Source: an uncultured Flammeovirgaceae bacterium (GTDB lineage: Bacteria > Bacteroidota > Bacteroidia > Cytophagales > MED-G16). From it: DNA of 64,000 bases. A program made the position numbers and the translations under genes. The notes under the pieces are model-generated. The model was not told the origin of the DNA, searched no databases, and worked only from the letters and a program-made list of their open reading frames with translations. The DNA lies in the NCBI GenBank assembly GCA_913052485.1, contig CAJXDN010000005.1:1-64000 (forward strand), read 5' to 3'. Position 1 is the first letter of the stretch. Every line of letters starts with the position of its first letter. Positions 51,345 to 60,398 of this stretch are shown here, piece after piece.

Positions 51345-51764
51345 ATGTATCCAGATGAATTAACCAAGCCAATGATTGAAGAACTAACTTCTGTTGGTTT
51401 TACAGAACTTAAAGATGCTGAAGCCGTTGTTTCAGAATTAAATAAAGAATCAGGAAAATGCTTAGTATTAGTCAACTCTGTTTGTGGTTGTGCGGCAGGT
51501 GCTGCAAGACCAGGAGTGAAACACTCACTAACAATATCTGATAAAAAACCTGATAAATTATATACAGTTTTTGCTGGTGTAGATTTTGAGGCAGTTAATA
51601 AAGTAAGAGAAATGTGTTTGCCTTACCCTCCGAGCTCACCTGCAATAGCCTTATTTGATAATGGAGAGCTAATTCATTTTGTAGAAAGACACCATATCGA
51701 GGGAAGAGATGCCTCGATGATATCTGACCATCTTAAAAACGTTTACGAAGAATATTGTAGCTAA
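51345..51764 (+). CDS. BrxA/BrxB family bacilliredoxin
   Basis: NSVCGCAAGAARPG CGC motif. Confidence 0.93.
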   Translation: MYPDELTKPMIEELTSVGFTELKDAEAVVSELNKESGKCLVLVNSVCGCAAGAARPGVKHSLTISDKKPDKLYTVFAGVDFEAVNKVREMCLPYPPSSPAIALFDNGELIHFVERHHIEGRDASMISDHLKNVYEEYCS

Positions 51765-51775
51765 TTATTAGATAC

Positions 51776-51783
51776 TATATTTG
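51776..51783 (+). promoter_or_regulatory. Putative -7 promoter element (TATATTTG) of hppA
   Basis: Exact TAnnTTTG, 23 bp before the ATG. Confidence 0.5.
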
Positions 51784-51805
51784 CGGGTAAATAAAATAAA
51801 CTATT

Positions 51806-53929
51806 ATGAACGAATTGTTATACTTAATACCAGGATCTGGAGTAATTGCTCTATTATTTGTGTATCTAAAAAATAATTGGGTTGCTTCAAAAGATGTTGG
51901 TTCAGAAAAAATGGAAAGAATTGCCAAAAATATTGCTGATGGAGCAATGGCTTTTCTTAGAGCAGAATATAAAATACTATCAGTTTTCGTATTAATAACA
52001 GCTGTCTTACTTGGATTCAAAGGAGAAAGCGAAGGATCTAGTTATTTAGTTGCATTATCTTTTGTTGTAGGTGCTTTATGTTCTGGCTTAGCTGGATTTA
52101 TCGGAATGAAAGTTGCAACCAAAGCAAATGTAAGAACTACTAACGCTGCTCAAGAGTCATTAGGAAAGGCTTTAGAAATAGCATTTTCTGGTGGCGCAGT
52201 TATGGGTCTAGGTGTTGTCGGACTTGGAGTACTTGGACTAGGTTCACTTTTTATCATCTATAATGGAATTTTTCAAGATATTGACACAGTAATAAAAGTA
52301 ATTTCTGGGTTTTCATTTGGAGCGTCTTCAATAGCATTATTTGCTAGAGTCGGAGGTGGCATTTATACTAAAGCAGCTGATGTTGGAGCAGATTTAGTGG
52401 GTAAAGTTGAGGCAGGAATTCCTGAAGATCATCCATTAAATCCAGCGACAATCGCTGATAATGTTGGAGATAACGTTGGAGATGTTGCGGGTATGGGAGC
52501 AGATCTATTCGAATCATTTGTAGGCTCAATAATTGGCGCTATGGTACTTGGAGCTGCTTTCATTGGTGTTCAAGAATTTTCTGGAATGGAAACAAATGCA
52601 ATTCTATTACCATTATTTATCGCATCTACTGGAATAATTATGTCAATAATTGGTACATTTTTTGTAAGAGTTAAAGAAGGTGGCAGTCCTCACGCAGCTT
52701 TAAATCTTGGTGAGTTTGGATCTGCAGGTTTAATGATAATTGCTACATACTTTTTAATTGATGAATTTCTTCCAGAAGCATGGGTATTTAATGGGAAAGA
52801 ATATTCTTCTATCGGTGTGTTTTATGCTACGATCGCAGGACTAATTGCAGGTTTAGGTGTTGGAAAAATCACTGAATATTACACAGCTACAGGAAAAGCT
52901 CCTGTCAAATCCATAGTTAAGCAGTCTGAAACAGGAGCTGCAACCACAATAATATCAGGTCTTGGCGTAGGTATGATGTCAACAGCGATACCTATAATCT
53001 TAATATGTATTGCTATCTTACTTTCATATGAATTTGCTGGACTATATGGTATTGCTATCGCAGCGGTTGGTATGTTAGCTAATACTGGTATTCAATTAGC
53101 TGTGGATGCATACGGACCTATTTCTGATAATGCAGGTGGTATTGCAGAAATGGCTGAATTACCTCCACAGGTAAGGGAGAGAACAGATAAGTTAGATGCT
53201 GTTGGAAATACAACTGCTGCCATTGGGAAAGGCTTTGCAATTGCCTCTGCTGCATTGACTGCATTAGCTTTATTTGCCGCATTCATGCAGACAGCTAAGA
53301 TAACATCTATAGATATTTCTAACCCAATAGTAATGACTGGATTATTACTAGGTGCTATGCTTCCATTTGTATTTTCTGCATTGTCAATGAATGCAGTTGG
53401 TAAAGCAGCAATGAGTATGATTGAGGAGGTAAGAAGACAATTTAAAGAACTTCCAAAATTAAAGGCTGCACTTGAAGTAATGAGAAAATATGATTCTGAC
53501 TTATCAAAGGCATCAAAAGCTGATATGAAAATTTTCAATGAAGCTGACGGTGTTGCAGAGTATAGTAAATGTGTCGAGATCTCTACTCAAGCTGCACTAA
53601 GGGAAATGGTACTTCCAGGTATACTTGCTATCTCTGTTCCTGTTGTGGTTGGATTTTTAGGGGGAGCTGAAATGCTTGGAGGTCTTCTAGCTGGAGTTAC
53701 TTCTTCTGGTGTCCTCATGGCCATTTTCCAATCGAACGCAGGAGGCGCGTGGGATAATGCCAAAAAAATGATTGAAGAAGCGGGTCAAAAAGGCACTGAG
53801 GCTCATAAAGCTGCAGTTGTAGGAGACACTGTGGGTGACCCCTTCAAAGATACATCAGGACCATCATTAAACATATTACTGAAATTAATATCAGTTGTAG
53901 CACTAGTAATTGCTCCATTATTGGTATAA
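51806..53929 (+). CDS. hppA: Membrane-bound, probably K+-dependent, ion-pumping inorganic pyrophosphatase
   Basis: Multi-[73 protein letters not shown] at the K+-dependence site. Confidence 0.97.
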   Translation: MNELLYLIPGSGVIALLFVYLKNNWVASKDVGSEKMERIAKNIADGAMAFLRAEYKILSVFVLITAVLLGFKGESEGSSYLVALSFVVGALCSGLAGFIGMKVATKANVRTTNAAQESLGKALEIAFSGGAVMGLGVVGLGVLGLGSLFIIYNGIFQDIDTVIKVISGFSFGASSIALFARVGGGIYTKAADVGADLVGKVEAGIPEDHPLNPATIADNVGDNVGDVAGMGADLFESFVGSIIGAMVLGAAFIGVQEFSGMETNAILLPLFIASTGIIMSIIGTFFVRVKEGGSPHAALNLGEFGSAGLMIIATYFLIDEFLPEAWVFNGKEYSSIGVFYATIAGLIAGLGVGKITEYYTATGKAPVKSIVKQSETGAATTIISGLGVGMMSTAIPIILICIAILLSYEFAGLYGIAIAAVGMLANTGIQLAVDAYGPISDNAGGIAEMAELPPQVRERTDKLDAVGNTTAAIGKGFAIASAALTALALFAAFMQTAKITSIDISNPIVMTGLLLGAMLPFVFSALSMNAVGKAAMSMIEEVRRQFKELPKLKAALEVMRKYDSDLSKASKADMKIFNEADGVAEYSKCVEISTQAALREMVLPGILAISVPVVVGFLGGAEMLGGLLAGVTSSGVLMAIFQSNAGGAWDNAKKMIEEAGQKGTEAHKAAVVGDTVGDPFKDTSGPSLNILLKLISVVALVIAPLLV

Positions 53930-53936
53930 TTTAACT

Positions 53937-54833
53937 ATGTATAAGGAGAGAAAGAAACAAGCAAAAAAAACATTTGGAAACTTCCCTTTTCTAAGTGTTA
54001 TATTTAGTGTATCACTTTCTCTCCTCCTACTTGGAATATTTAGTCTATTCCTTATATCTTCAATCGAAGTAAGAAAAGTAATTCAAGAAAATACAGAGGT
54101 TAATATCTTTTTAAATAAGAATATATCATCAAATCAAGTTGATAAAATTAAAAGAACTTTATTCACAAAGGACTATATCCTTTCTAAGGATGAATCCACT
54201 CTAAAATATATATCTAGTTCTGATGCGGCAGAGGAATTCAGTAAAGAAATTGGAGAAGATTTTGTTAATTTTTTAGGTAGTAATCCTTTACGAGATCTTA
54301 TAATTTTAAAGATAAGCTCAGACTTTTTTGAAAAAGAAAGTTTAGAAAATATTGAAAGTGATATACTAAAAGTTCCTGGCGTTTATGAAGTTGATTATTC
54401 AAAAGAAATGATTGAAAATATTAACTCTAATGTTAGAAATATTAGTCTTGTATTTGGTGGCATTTTCATTACTTTATTTCTTATTTCTATTATTTTAATT
54501 AATAATACACTCAGAATTGCTTTATTCTCACAAAGATTCCTGATTAGAAGCATGCAACTTGTGGGAGCAACTGCTAACTATATATTGAAGCCATTTATTT
54601 TTAGAGGAATCATCTATGGTTTTATATCGGGTATTTTATCCTCTGCTATATTATATTCTCTTGTCTTACTAATAAATGAGAGGATAAATGAATCAAATAT
54701 GATAATAGGCATTGAAAAATTAAGTATTATATTTATTTCATTGATAGTTACTGGTATGCTTATTGTTATGTTTAGCACATATACTTCTGTGAATAAATAT
54801 TTAAACTCCTCCTTAGACGATTTATATAAATAA
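53937..54833 (+). CDS. ftsX: Cell division permease FtsX
   Basis: Four-TM FtsX topology, RSMQLVGATANYILKPFIFRG; ATG at 53937 preferred over the ORF-track start. Confidence 0.88.
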   Translation: MYKERKKQAKKTFGNFPFLSVIFSVSLSLLLLGIFSLFLISSIEVRKVIQENTEVNIFLNKNISSNQVDKIKRTLFTKDYILSKDESTLKYISSSDAAEEFSKEIGEDFVNFLGSNPLRDLIILKISSDFFEKESLENIESDILKVPGVYEVDYSKEMIENINSNVRNISLVFGGIFITLFLISIILINNTLRIALFSQRFLIRSMQLVGATANYILKPFIFRGIIYGFISGILSSAILYSLVLLINERINESNMIIGIEKLSIIFISLIVTGMLIVMFSTYTSVNKYLNSSLDDLYK

Positions 54834-55039
54834 TGAAAAATAAAACTAATCTACCTTTTGATAAAAATAATTATAGGCTTATGGTAATAGGCATAATTGT
54901 TATATCTGTTGGATTCTTTATAATGACTCTTGATAGTGAAGATTATGGGTACGGTTTTCTAGGGTTAACACTTGGACCAATAATTGTTCTTTTAGGATTT
55001 ATTTTTCAATTTTTTGCCATTTTTTATAAAAGTAAATAG
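54833..55039 (+). CDS. DUF3098-like small membrane protein
   Basis: Two TM, between ftsX and uppP as is usual in Bacteroidota. Confidence 0.7.
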   Translation: MKNKTNLPFDKNNYRLMVIGIIVISVGFFIMTLDSEDYGYGFLGLTLGPIIVLLGFIFQFFAIFYKSK

Positions 55040-55042
55040 GCT

Positions 55043-56512
55043 ATGGAATGGTACGAAGCTCTAATACTCGGGATAGTTCAAGGATTAACTGAGTTTCTTC
55101 CAATTAGTAGTAGCGGTCATCTTGAAATAGCATCATATCTTTTAAAAACAAACCCCTCGGAAAACTTGGTGTTTACAGTAGTTGTTCACATAGCAACAGC
55201 AATTAGTATAATTTATGTTTTCAGAAAAGATATTAGTGAAATCATAAAAGGTCTCATACAATTTAAAAAAGAGGATATTGATTTCACACTTAAAATATTG
55301 ATATCTAGCATACCAGTAGGAGTGATTGGAGTATTATTTGAGAAAGAGGTTGAATCTTTTTTTACAGGTAATATTGTCTTAGTTGGCTCCATGTTATTGG
55401 TAACCGCTGCATTATTATTTTTTACATACTTCAAAAAGGATGATTCCAAAAAAAATATTTCTTACACTGACGCTATAATTATAGGCTTGGCTCAGGCCCT
55501 AGCTATACTTCCAGGTATATCTAGGTCTGGATCAACAATTTCCATGGCTTTACTATTAAATGTAAATAGGGAGAAAGCGACAAAGTTTTCTTTCCTAATG
55601 GTACTTGTTCCTATTTTTGGAATTTTGATTTTAAAATCTATTAAAGGATTTACAGAAATTTCAGGATCATCTAATTTAATTTTATTTGATTCCTCATATA
55701 TAGTTGGATTTATCTCAGCATTATTCAGTGGAGTATTTGCATGTAAGGTAATGCTTAAAATAGTTAAAGAAAGTAAGTTAATTTATTTTGCGGCCTACTG
55801 TTTATTAGTTGGATCAATTGGGATTTTTTTCGGATCAAAAAACTCAAATGAAACATTTTACATAACTCCCATAAAAGAGTTAGGTGAGCTAAGAGAAATT
55901 TCAAAAAATTCAAATCCTCCGACTCTTGACAGTTTAGACTCCCACAAAAAGTTAATAGATCTTAAAAAACTAGATGATGAGTTTCAATTAGATATAAGAT
56001 ATGCATCTACAAATAATTTTATGAGATCAAAATTCTATGAGAATGAGAGAGCTTTTTTTAATTCAAGTGCAGCAGAAAAATTGATTGATGCCAAAAATGA
56101 GTTAAAAATATTAGGATATGGAATAATAATATATGACGCCTACCGACCTTGGTTTGTAACAAAGATGTTTTGGGAGGGCACTCCTGAGAATCTTAAACAT
56201 TTTGTTGCCAATCCAGAAAATGGATCTTCACACAACAAAGGATGTGCAATTGATATAGGACTTTATGACATCACAACAGGAGAAAGTATTGTTATGATCT
56301 CAGGATATGATGAATTTACAGAAAGAGCATATCCGAACTATGTGGGGGGGTCAAAAAAACAAAGGGATATACGAGATATGCTTATTCGAGTTATGAAAAA
56401 AAATGATTTCACTGTATACGAATACGAGTGGTGGCATTTTAATTATAATAAATGTAATTCAGGAATTATGGATTATTCGTTTTCTGAGTTAGACTCACTC
56501 AATTCCGTCTAG
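55043..56512 (+). CDS. Fusion: undecaprenyl-diphosphatase (UppP/BacA) + VanX-type D-Ala-D-Ala dipeptidase
   Basis: N-terminal QGLTEFLPISSSGHLE and LPGISRSGSTISMAL (UppP); C-terminal YDAYRPW, SSHNKGCAIDIGLYD, EYEWWHFNY (VanX/peptidase M15D); one uninterrupted 489-codon frame. Confidence 0.9.
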   Translation: MEWYEALILGIVQGLTEFLPISSSGHLEIASYLLKTNPSENLVFTVVVHIATAISIIYVFRKDISEIIKGLIQFKKEDIDFTLKILISSIPVGVIGVLFEKEVESFFTGNIVLVGSMLLVTAALLFFTYFKKDDSKKNISYTDAIIIGLAQALAILPGISRSGSTISMALLLNVNREKATKFSFLMVLVPIFGILILKSIKGFTEISGSSNLILFDSSYIVGFISALFSGVFACKVMLKIVKESKLIYFAAYCLLVGSIGIFFGSKNSNETFYITPIKELGELREISKNSNPPTLDSLDSHKKLIDLKKLDDEFQLDIRYASTNNFMRSKFYENERAFFNSSAAEKLIDAKNELKILGYGIIIYDAYRPWFVTKMFWEGTPENLKHFVANPENGSSHNKGCAIDIGLYDITTGESIVMISGYDEFTERAYPNYVGGSKKQRDIRDMLIRVMKKNDFTVYEYEWWHFNYNKCNSGIMDYSFSELDSLNSV

Positions 56513-56920
56513 AATTTTTTGGCCTGAGGACATACTTGTTTTAAATTTTTCTGACACATCATTGATACTTTTCATAAATTCATTAAGTTTAGTGTTAACA
56601 TGCAATAGGTCAATTCCCTCAAGATTGTCATGTGTTTTTCTGTCCATAGGATATTTATCAAAAGAGAACTCATTACTGAAATCTTTCATAAAATTCATCA
56701 TTGACATTCTTGCAAAATCAAGGTTCTTAATAGCCTCATTATCTTCCTCTATTCCATCTATTTCTAATAGACCGTTTTTGATATCTTTAATGGTTTTCAT
56801 TTCAAGCATTAGATCATCATGTTCTTTCATTATATCATCCAAAAGCTCTACATTAGATTGATGAAGACTGTTATTATTAGAACAAGAGATTAATAGAAAT
56901 AATATAAATATATACCTCAT
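56495..56920 (-). CDS. Small lipoprotein of unknown function
   Basis: Lipobox LLISCSNNN; helical; overlaps the convergent uppP-vanX 3' end by 18 bp. Confidence 0.6.
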   Translation of the reverse strand: MRYIFILFLLISCSNNNSLHQSNVELLDDIMKEHDDLMLEMKTIKDIKNGLLEIDGIEEDNEAIKNLDFARMSMMNFMKDFSNEFSFDKYPMDRKTHDNLEGIDLLHVNTKLNEFMKSINDVSEKFKTSMSSGQKILDGIE

Positions 56921-56922
56921 AA

Positions 56923-58317
56923 TTAATGGTTTTTATGTCCACCTGGACTGTATTGTAAATTTAGGATAAAATGATTATAACTACCAACCTGAAGACCATT
57001 ATAACTCATATGAGATGGGAAGGAATACTCAAAAGAAACCCTTGAATTTCTTAGTAAGCCCTTGTTCATAGAAAGGTTTAACCCAAAAGAAGTATTTAAT
57101 AAAATTTCTCCACTATTATTTGAGTTATTTAATATCATTAGTGTCCTATTCAATCTACTATCCTCACCTGAAATAGACTTTTTATTTATGTAATTTTGTC
57201 TTATACTAAGACTTAAAAAATTCGTAATTTTTACTGCCAACCAGTAATTTATATTCAACTCATTACCGTAAGAGTATCCTACAGAATTGTCAGCTAATCC
57301 AACTAAATATAGTGGCTGTAATCCACCTGAAATTTTTTTAAGTTGGAACAAATACGTGAATCCCATTCTTACAGAGAAATAACCAGAACCTGTCTGCATG
57401 GAATAAGGCATGATGTTAATTTTATTTTTTTTATTAATGTTTCCTGAAGGAATAACTAATCCAACATTCGAGTGGAGCTTCATATTTTTTTTACTGAATA
57501 AACTGTAGAGCGCTTGAAAATCTATATCTCCAAACCCCTGAGAGATTAAATTATTATCTCCATTTAATAGCACATTATAAATTGTTTTTTTGTTAAGGAG
57601 AGAGACCTTAGTGTATAATGTCAAATTTTTATGAACTCCGTACATCATCTCAAGAGAGTGAGTGTTAAATGACTGTGAGATAATATCTCTTTGATAGTAA
57701 GAATATATTTCTTCACTGGTAAACCTATTATTATGATTATATGTTCCCACGCCATTAGATAAATTATACTTATATCCTATCATGATTCCCCCTTTGCTGT
57801 GTACATGATCAGCATCAACTCCTGAGGGTGCATGAGAGTCAGGTCTCGATGAATCCCACATTTCCATATTCATCTTCATGAAATGGTCCTGAACATCAAT
57901 AAATTTATTATTGTCGGATACTAAATAATTCTTAGAAATAATATTTTCAGTTAAAACCTCAATAGATTTTTCTAGATCCTTTATCTTATCCAAAGAAAAC
58001 TCAGCAACAACTTTATCAGAATTATTTTTATCAATTATAAAACCCTTAAAGTTATTAATCATGAGTTCTGAAGTCCTGACATACCTCCAACCAAATGAAA
58101 CCGTAATAAAATACCTTGGGTCTTCAGGTGATTCGTATCCTCTGCTTGCTAGTGATCTAATTATCTGATTTCCAACCCTGTTGTCAGTGGCGTCAAAACC
58201 AGAGCTCATATCTATTTTACTTACGATATTTATTGATATATTTTTAGTGTTACTTATCTTTTGAGATAAAGTCTCATAAGAAATAATAATAATAAAAAAG
58301 AATAAATATTTTTTCAT
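56923..58317 (-). CDS. Predicted outer-membrane beta-barrel with N-terminal periplasmic-like domain
   Basis: Signal peptide; SRPDSHAPSGVDADHVHSKGGIMIGYKYN motif then alternating beta-strands; terminal strand-like HFILNLQYSP. Confidence 0.6.
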   Translation of the reverse strand: MKKYLFFFIIIISYETLSQKISNTKNISINIVSKIDMSSGFDATDNRVGNQIIRSLASRGYESPEDPRYFITVSFGWRYVRTSELMINNFKGFIIDKNNSDKVVAEFSLDKIKDLEKSIEVLTENIISKNYLVSDNNKFIDVQDHFMKMNMEMWDSSRPDSHAPSGVDADHVHSKGGIMIGYKYNLSNGVGTYNHNNRFTSEEIYSYYQRDIISQSFNTHSLEMMYGVHKNLTLYTKVSLLNKKTIYNVLLNGDNNLISQGFGDIDFQALYSLFSKKNMKLHSNVGLVIPSGNINKKNKINIMPYSMQTGSGYFSVRMGFTYLFQLKKISGGLQPLYLVGLADNSVGYSYGNELNINYWLAVKITNFLSLSIRQNYINKKSISGEDSRLNRTLMILNNSNNSGEILLNTSFGLNLSMNKGLLRNSRVSFEYSFPSHMSYNGLQVGSYNHFILNLQYSPGGHKNH

Positions 58318-58376
58318 AGAATTTCTTTACTAAAATAAATCTTTTACTTTGCCCATAAAAGTGATTTAAACATCTT

Positions 58377-59075
58377 ATGAGCTTTCTTGAAAAATACAAT
58401 AGTGGACAAACATTACTTGTTGATAAGGAGCTTGATTGGACATCTTTCGATGTTGTAAAAAAAATAAAAAATATAATCAAATGTAGGAAAGTAGGTCACG
58501 CAGGTACTCTTGATCCATTAGCTACAGGTTTACTTATTATTTGTACAGGAAAAAACACAAAAAAAATTAATGAAATTCAAAATCAAAATAAAGAGTACTC
58601 AGGCCAATTTACGATAGGAAAGACGACACCATCTCATGATCTAGAGACGGAATTCATAAACGAAAATGATATTTCAGATATCTCTGATAAAGTCATCCTA
58701 AGTGTAAGCGAATCTTTTGTGGGAGAACAGTTTCAAAGACCACCTAAGTTTTCAGCGGTTAAGGTTAGTGGGAGAAGGGCATATGAGTACGCTAGAGATA
58801 ATAAAAAAGTAATCATTAAAGAAAAAAAAATCACAATATTTAGCTTTAATATAACTTCTATCAACTTGCCAAACATAAACTTCAATATAACGTGTACCAA
58901 GGGTACATACATAAGATCAATTGCTCGAGACTTTGGTAAAAAATTAGGATGTGGAGCAGTTCTTACCAAACTTAAAAGAACGAAGATTGGAGACTTTGAT
59001 GTTAAAAATGCAAATAAGATAGATTATTTGGTTAGTAAATTAAAAAGAGAAAAGATTGAAAATAATCAAGGATAA
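58377..59075 (+). CDS. truB: tRNA pseudouridine(55) synthase
   Basis: KIKNIIKCRKVGHAGTLDPLATGLLIICTGKNTKKI, TCTKGTYIRSIARDFG. Confidence 0.96.
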   Translation: MSFLEKYNSGQTLLVDKELDWTSFDVVKKIKNIIKCRKVGHAGTLDPLATGLLIICTGKNTKKINEIQNQNKEYSGQFTIGKTTPSHDLETEFINENDISDISDKVILSVSESFVGEQFQRPPKFSAVKVSGRRAYEYARDNKKVIIKEKKITIFSFNITSINLPNINFNITCTKGTYIRSIARDFGKKLGCGAVLTKLKRTKIGDFDVKNANKIDYLVSKLKREKIENNQG

Positions 59076-60000
59076 ATCCACAGTAAAATCAAGTGGGTAT
59101 ACGATTGCGACAATAGGTTACTTCGATGGTATCCATCTCGGTCACAAAAAAATAATCAATGAGATTGTTAAGCAGGCAAAACAAAAAGATGGAACCAGTA
59201 TATTAATTACATTCTGGCCACACCCAAGAACAGTTCTTGAGGCTAATTCAGAAATTGACTTTCTATTAAGTAATTCTGAAAAAATTAAATTTTTAGAGGA
59301 AGAGGGTCTTGATCTAATTTATCTGATTGAGTTTACTAGGGATTTCTCCAAAATAAAAGCAAAAGAATTTGTTCAAAACTATTTAGTTGAGAAATTAGAC
59401 ATAGATAAGCTTGTTATTGGTTACAATCACAACTTTGGTTATAGGAGAGAAGGAAATTATAATTTTTTAGAAAGAAATAGAGAAAAATTTGAGTTTGATA
59501 TTCAGGAAATTAAAAAGAAAGAAATTGATCAAAACCTAAACATAAGTTCTTCAGATATCAGGAGAGAAATTCTCTCAGGAAACATTGAACAGGCTAATCT
59601 AATGCTCGGATATAGTTTTTTTATATCGGGTACAGTTATTCGAGGAGATGGAATCGGAAAAAAAATTGGATTTCCTACAGCAAATATTTCAATTGAAGAA
59701 GATGAAAAAATTTTACCAGGAAATGGAGTTTACGCCTGTAAAGCACAATTTGAAGATAAAATCAATTCTGGAATGTTAAATATTGGCTACAGGCCTACTG
59801 TTGATGGGAAAGAGAGGAGAATTGAAATTCATATTTTTGGGATAAATTATAATTTTTACGGAAAAAATCTCAAAATTATAATAATAAAAAAAATCAGGGA
59901 TGAGATTAAGTTTAACTCTCTTGATGAACTTAAAGACCAGTTAAGAAAAGATAAAATTGAATCAAATAAAGTTTTAAATAATGAAAAAGTCAGAAATTAA
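59056..60000 (+). CDS. ribF: Bifunctional riboflavin kinase/FAD synthetase
   Basis: GYFDGIHLGHKKII, GYNHNFGYRREGN, IGFPTANI, GVYAC; overlaps truB. Confidence 0.95.
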   Translation: MKIIKDKSTVKSSGYTIATIGYFDGIHLGHKKIINEIVKQAKQKDGTSILITFWPHPRTVLEANSEIDFLLSNSEKIKFLEEEGLDLIYLIEFTRDFSKIKAKEFVQNYLVEKLDIDKLVIGYNHNFGYRREGNYNFLERNREKFEFDIQEIKKKEIDQNLNISSSDIRREILSGNIEQANLMLGYSFFISGTVIRGDGIGKKIGFPTANISIEEDEKILPGNGVYACKAQFEDKINSGMLNIGYRPTVDGKERRIEIHIFGINYNFYGKNLKIIIIKKIRDEIKFNSLDELKDQLRKDKIESNKVLNNEKVRN

Positions 60001-60313
60001 ATTTTTTGTAACACTTGATGAAGAGAATATACCTGAAAAGATTGAGTGGATGGCTGAAGATAATATAAATAGTGGTTTATCCGAGACGAAAACTATTAGT
60101 ATATCACTCTGGGATGAGAAAAAGAATAATACATTGAGGATAGATCTATGGACAAAAGAAATGAAAACTGATGAGATGAAGAGGTTTTATGTTGACTGCA
60201 TTGGTGGACTAAGTCAGAGTATCCTCAACTCGACAGGGGATGAGTTCATGTCAAAAGAGACAAATAAGCTATGTGATAGGCTCATAGAACACATTAAAAA
60301 TAAGTCTGATTAA
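59981..60313 (+). CDS. gldC: Gliding motility protein GldC
   Basis: KSEIKFFVTLDEENIPEKIEWMAED, LWTKEMKTDEMKRFYVD. Confidence 0.92.
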   Translation: MKKSEIKFFVTLDEENIPEKIEWMAEDNINSGLSETKTISISLWDEKKNNTLRIDLWTKEMKTDEMKRFYVDCIGGLSQSILNSTGDEFMSKETNKLCDRLIEHIKNKSD

Positions 60314-60398
60314 TTCTAGTAATAGCTAAATTTTGATTAATTTACGTCGTTGTTATGCTAATAGCTAACTTGAATTTTAACATAAAACTATAAAGTGT

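Noticed and set aside
53092-53538. 148-aa minus-strand ORF inside hppA
   Set aside because: Antisense shadow of conserved hppA codons; Ala/Ile-rich translation without motifs.
53910-53936. ORF-track start of ftsX overlapping hppA
   Set aside because: The extension MLHYWYNLT is an alternative-start artefact overlapping hppA; ATG at 53937 gives a normal FtsX N-terminus.
56562-56861. 99-aa plus-strand ORF within the 56495..56920 lipoprotein
   Set aside because: The minus-strand frame has a signal/lipobox and sensible composition; the plus frame is a Ser/Leu/Ile-rich shadow.
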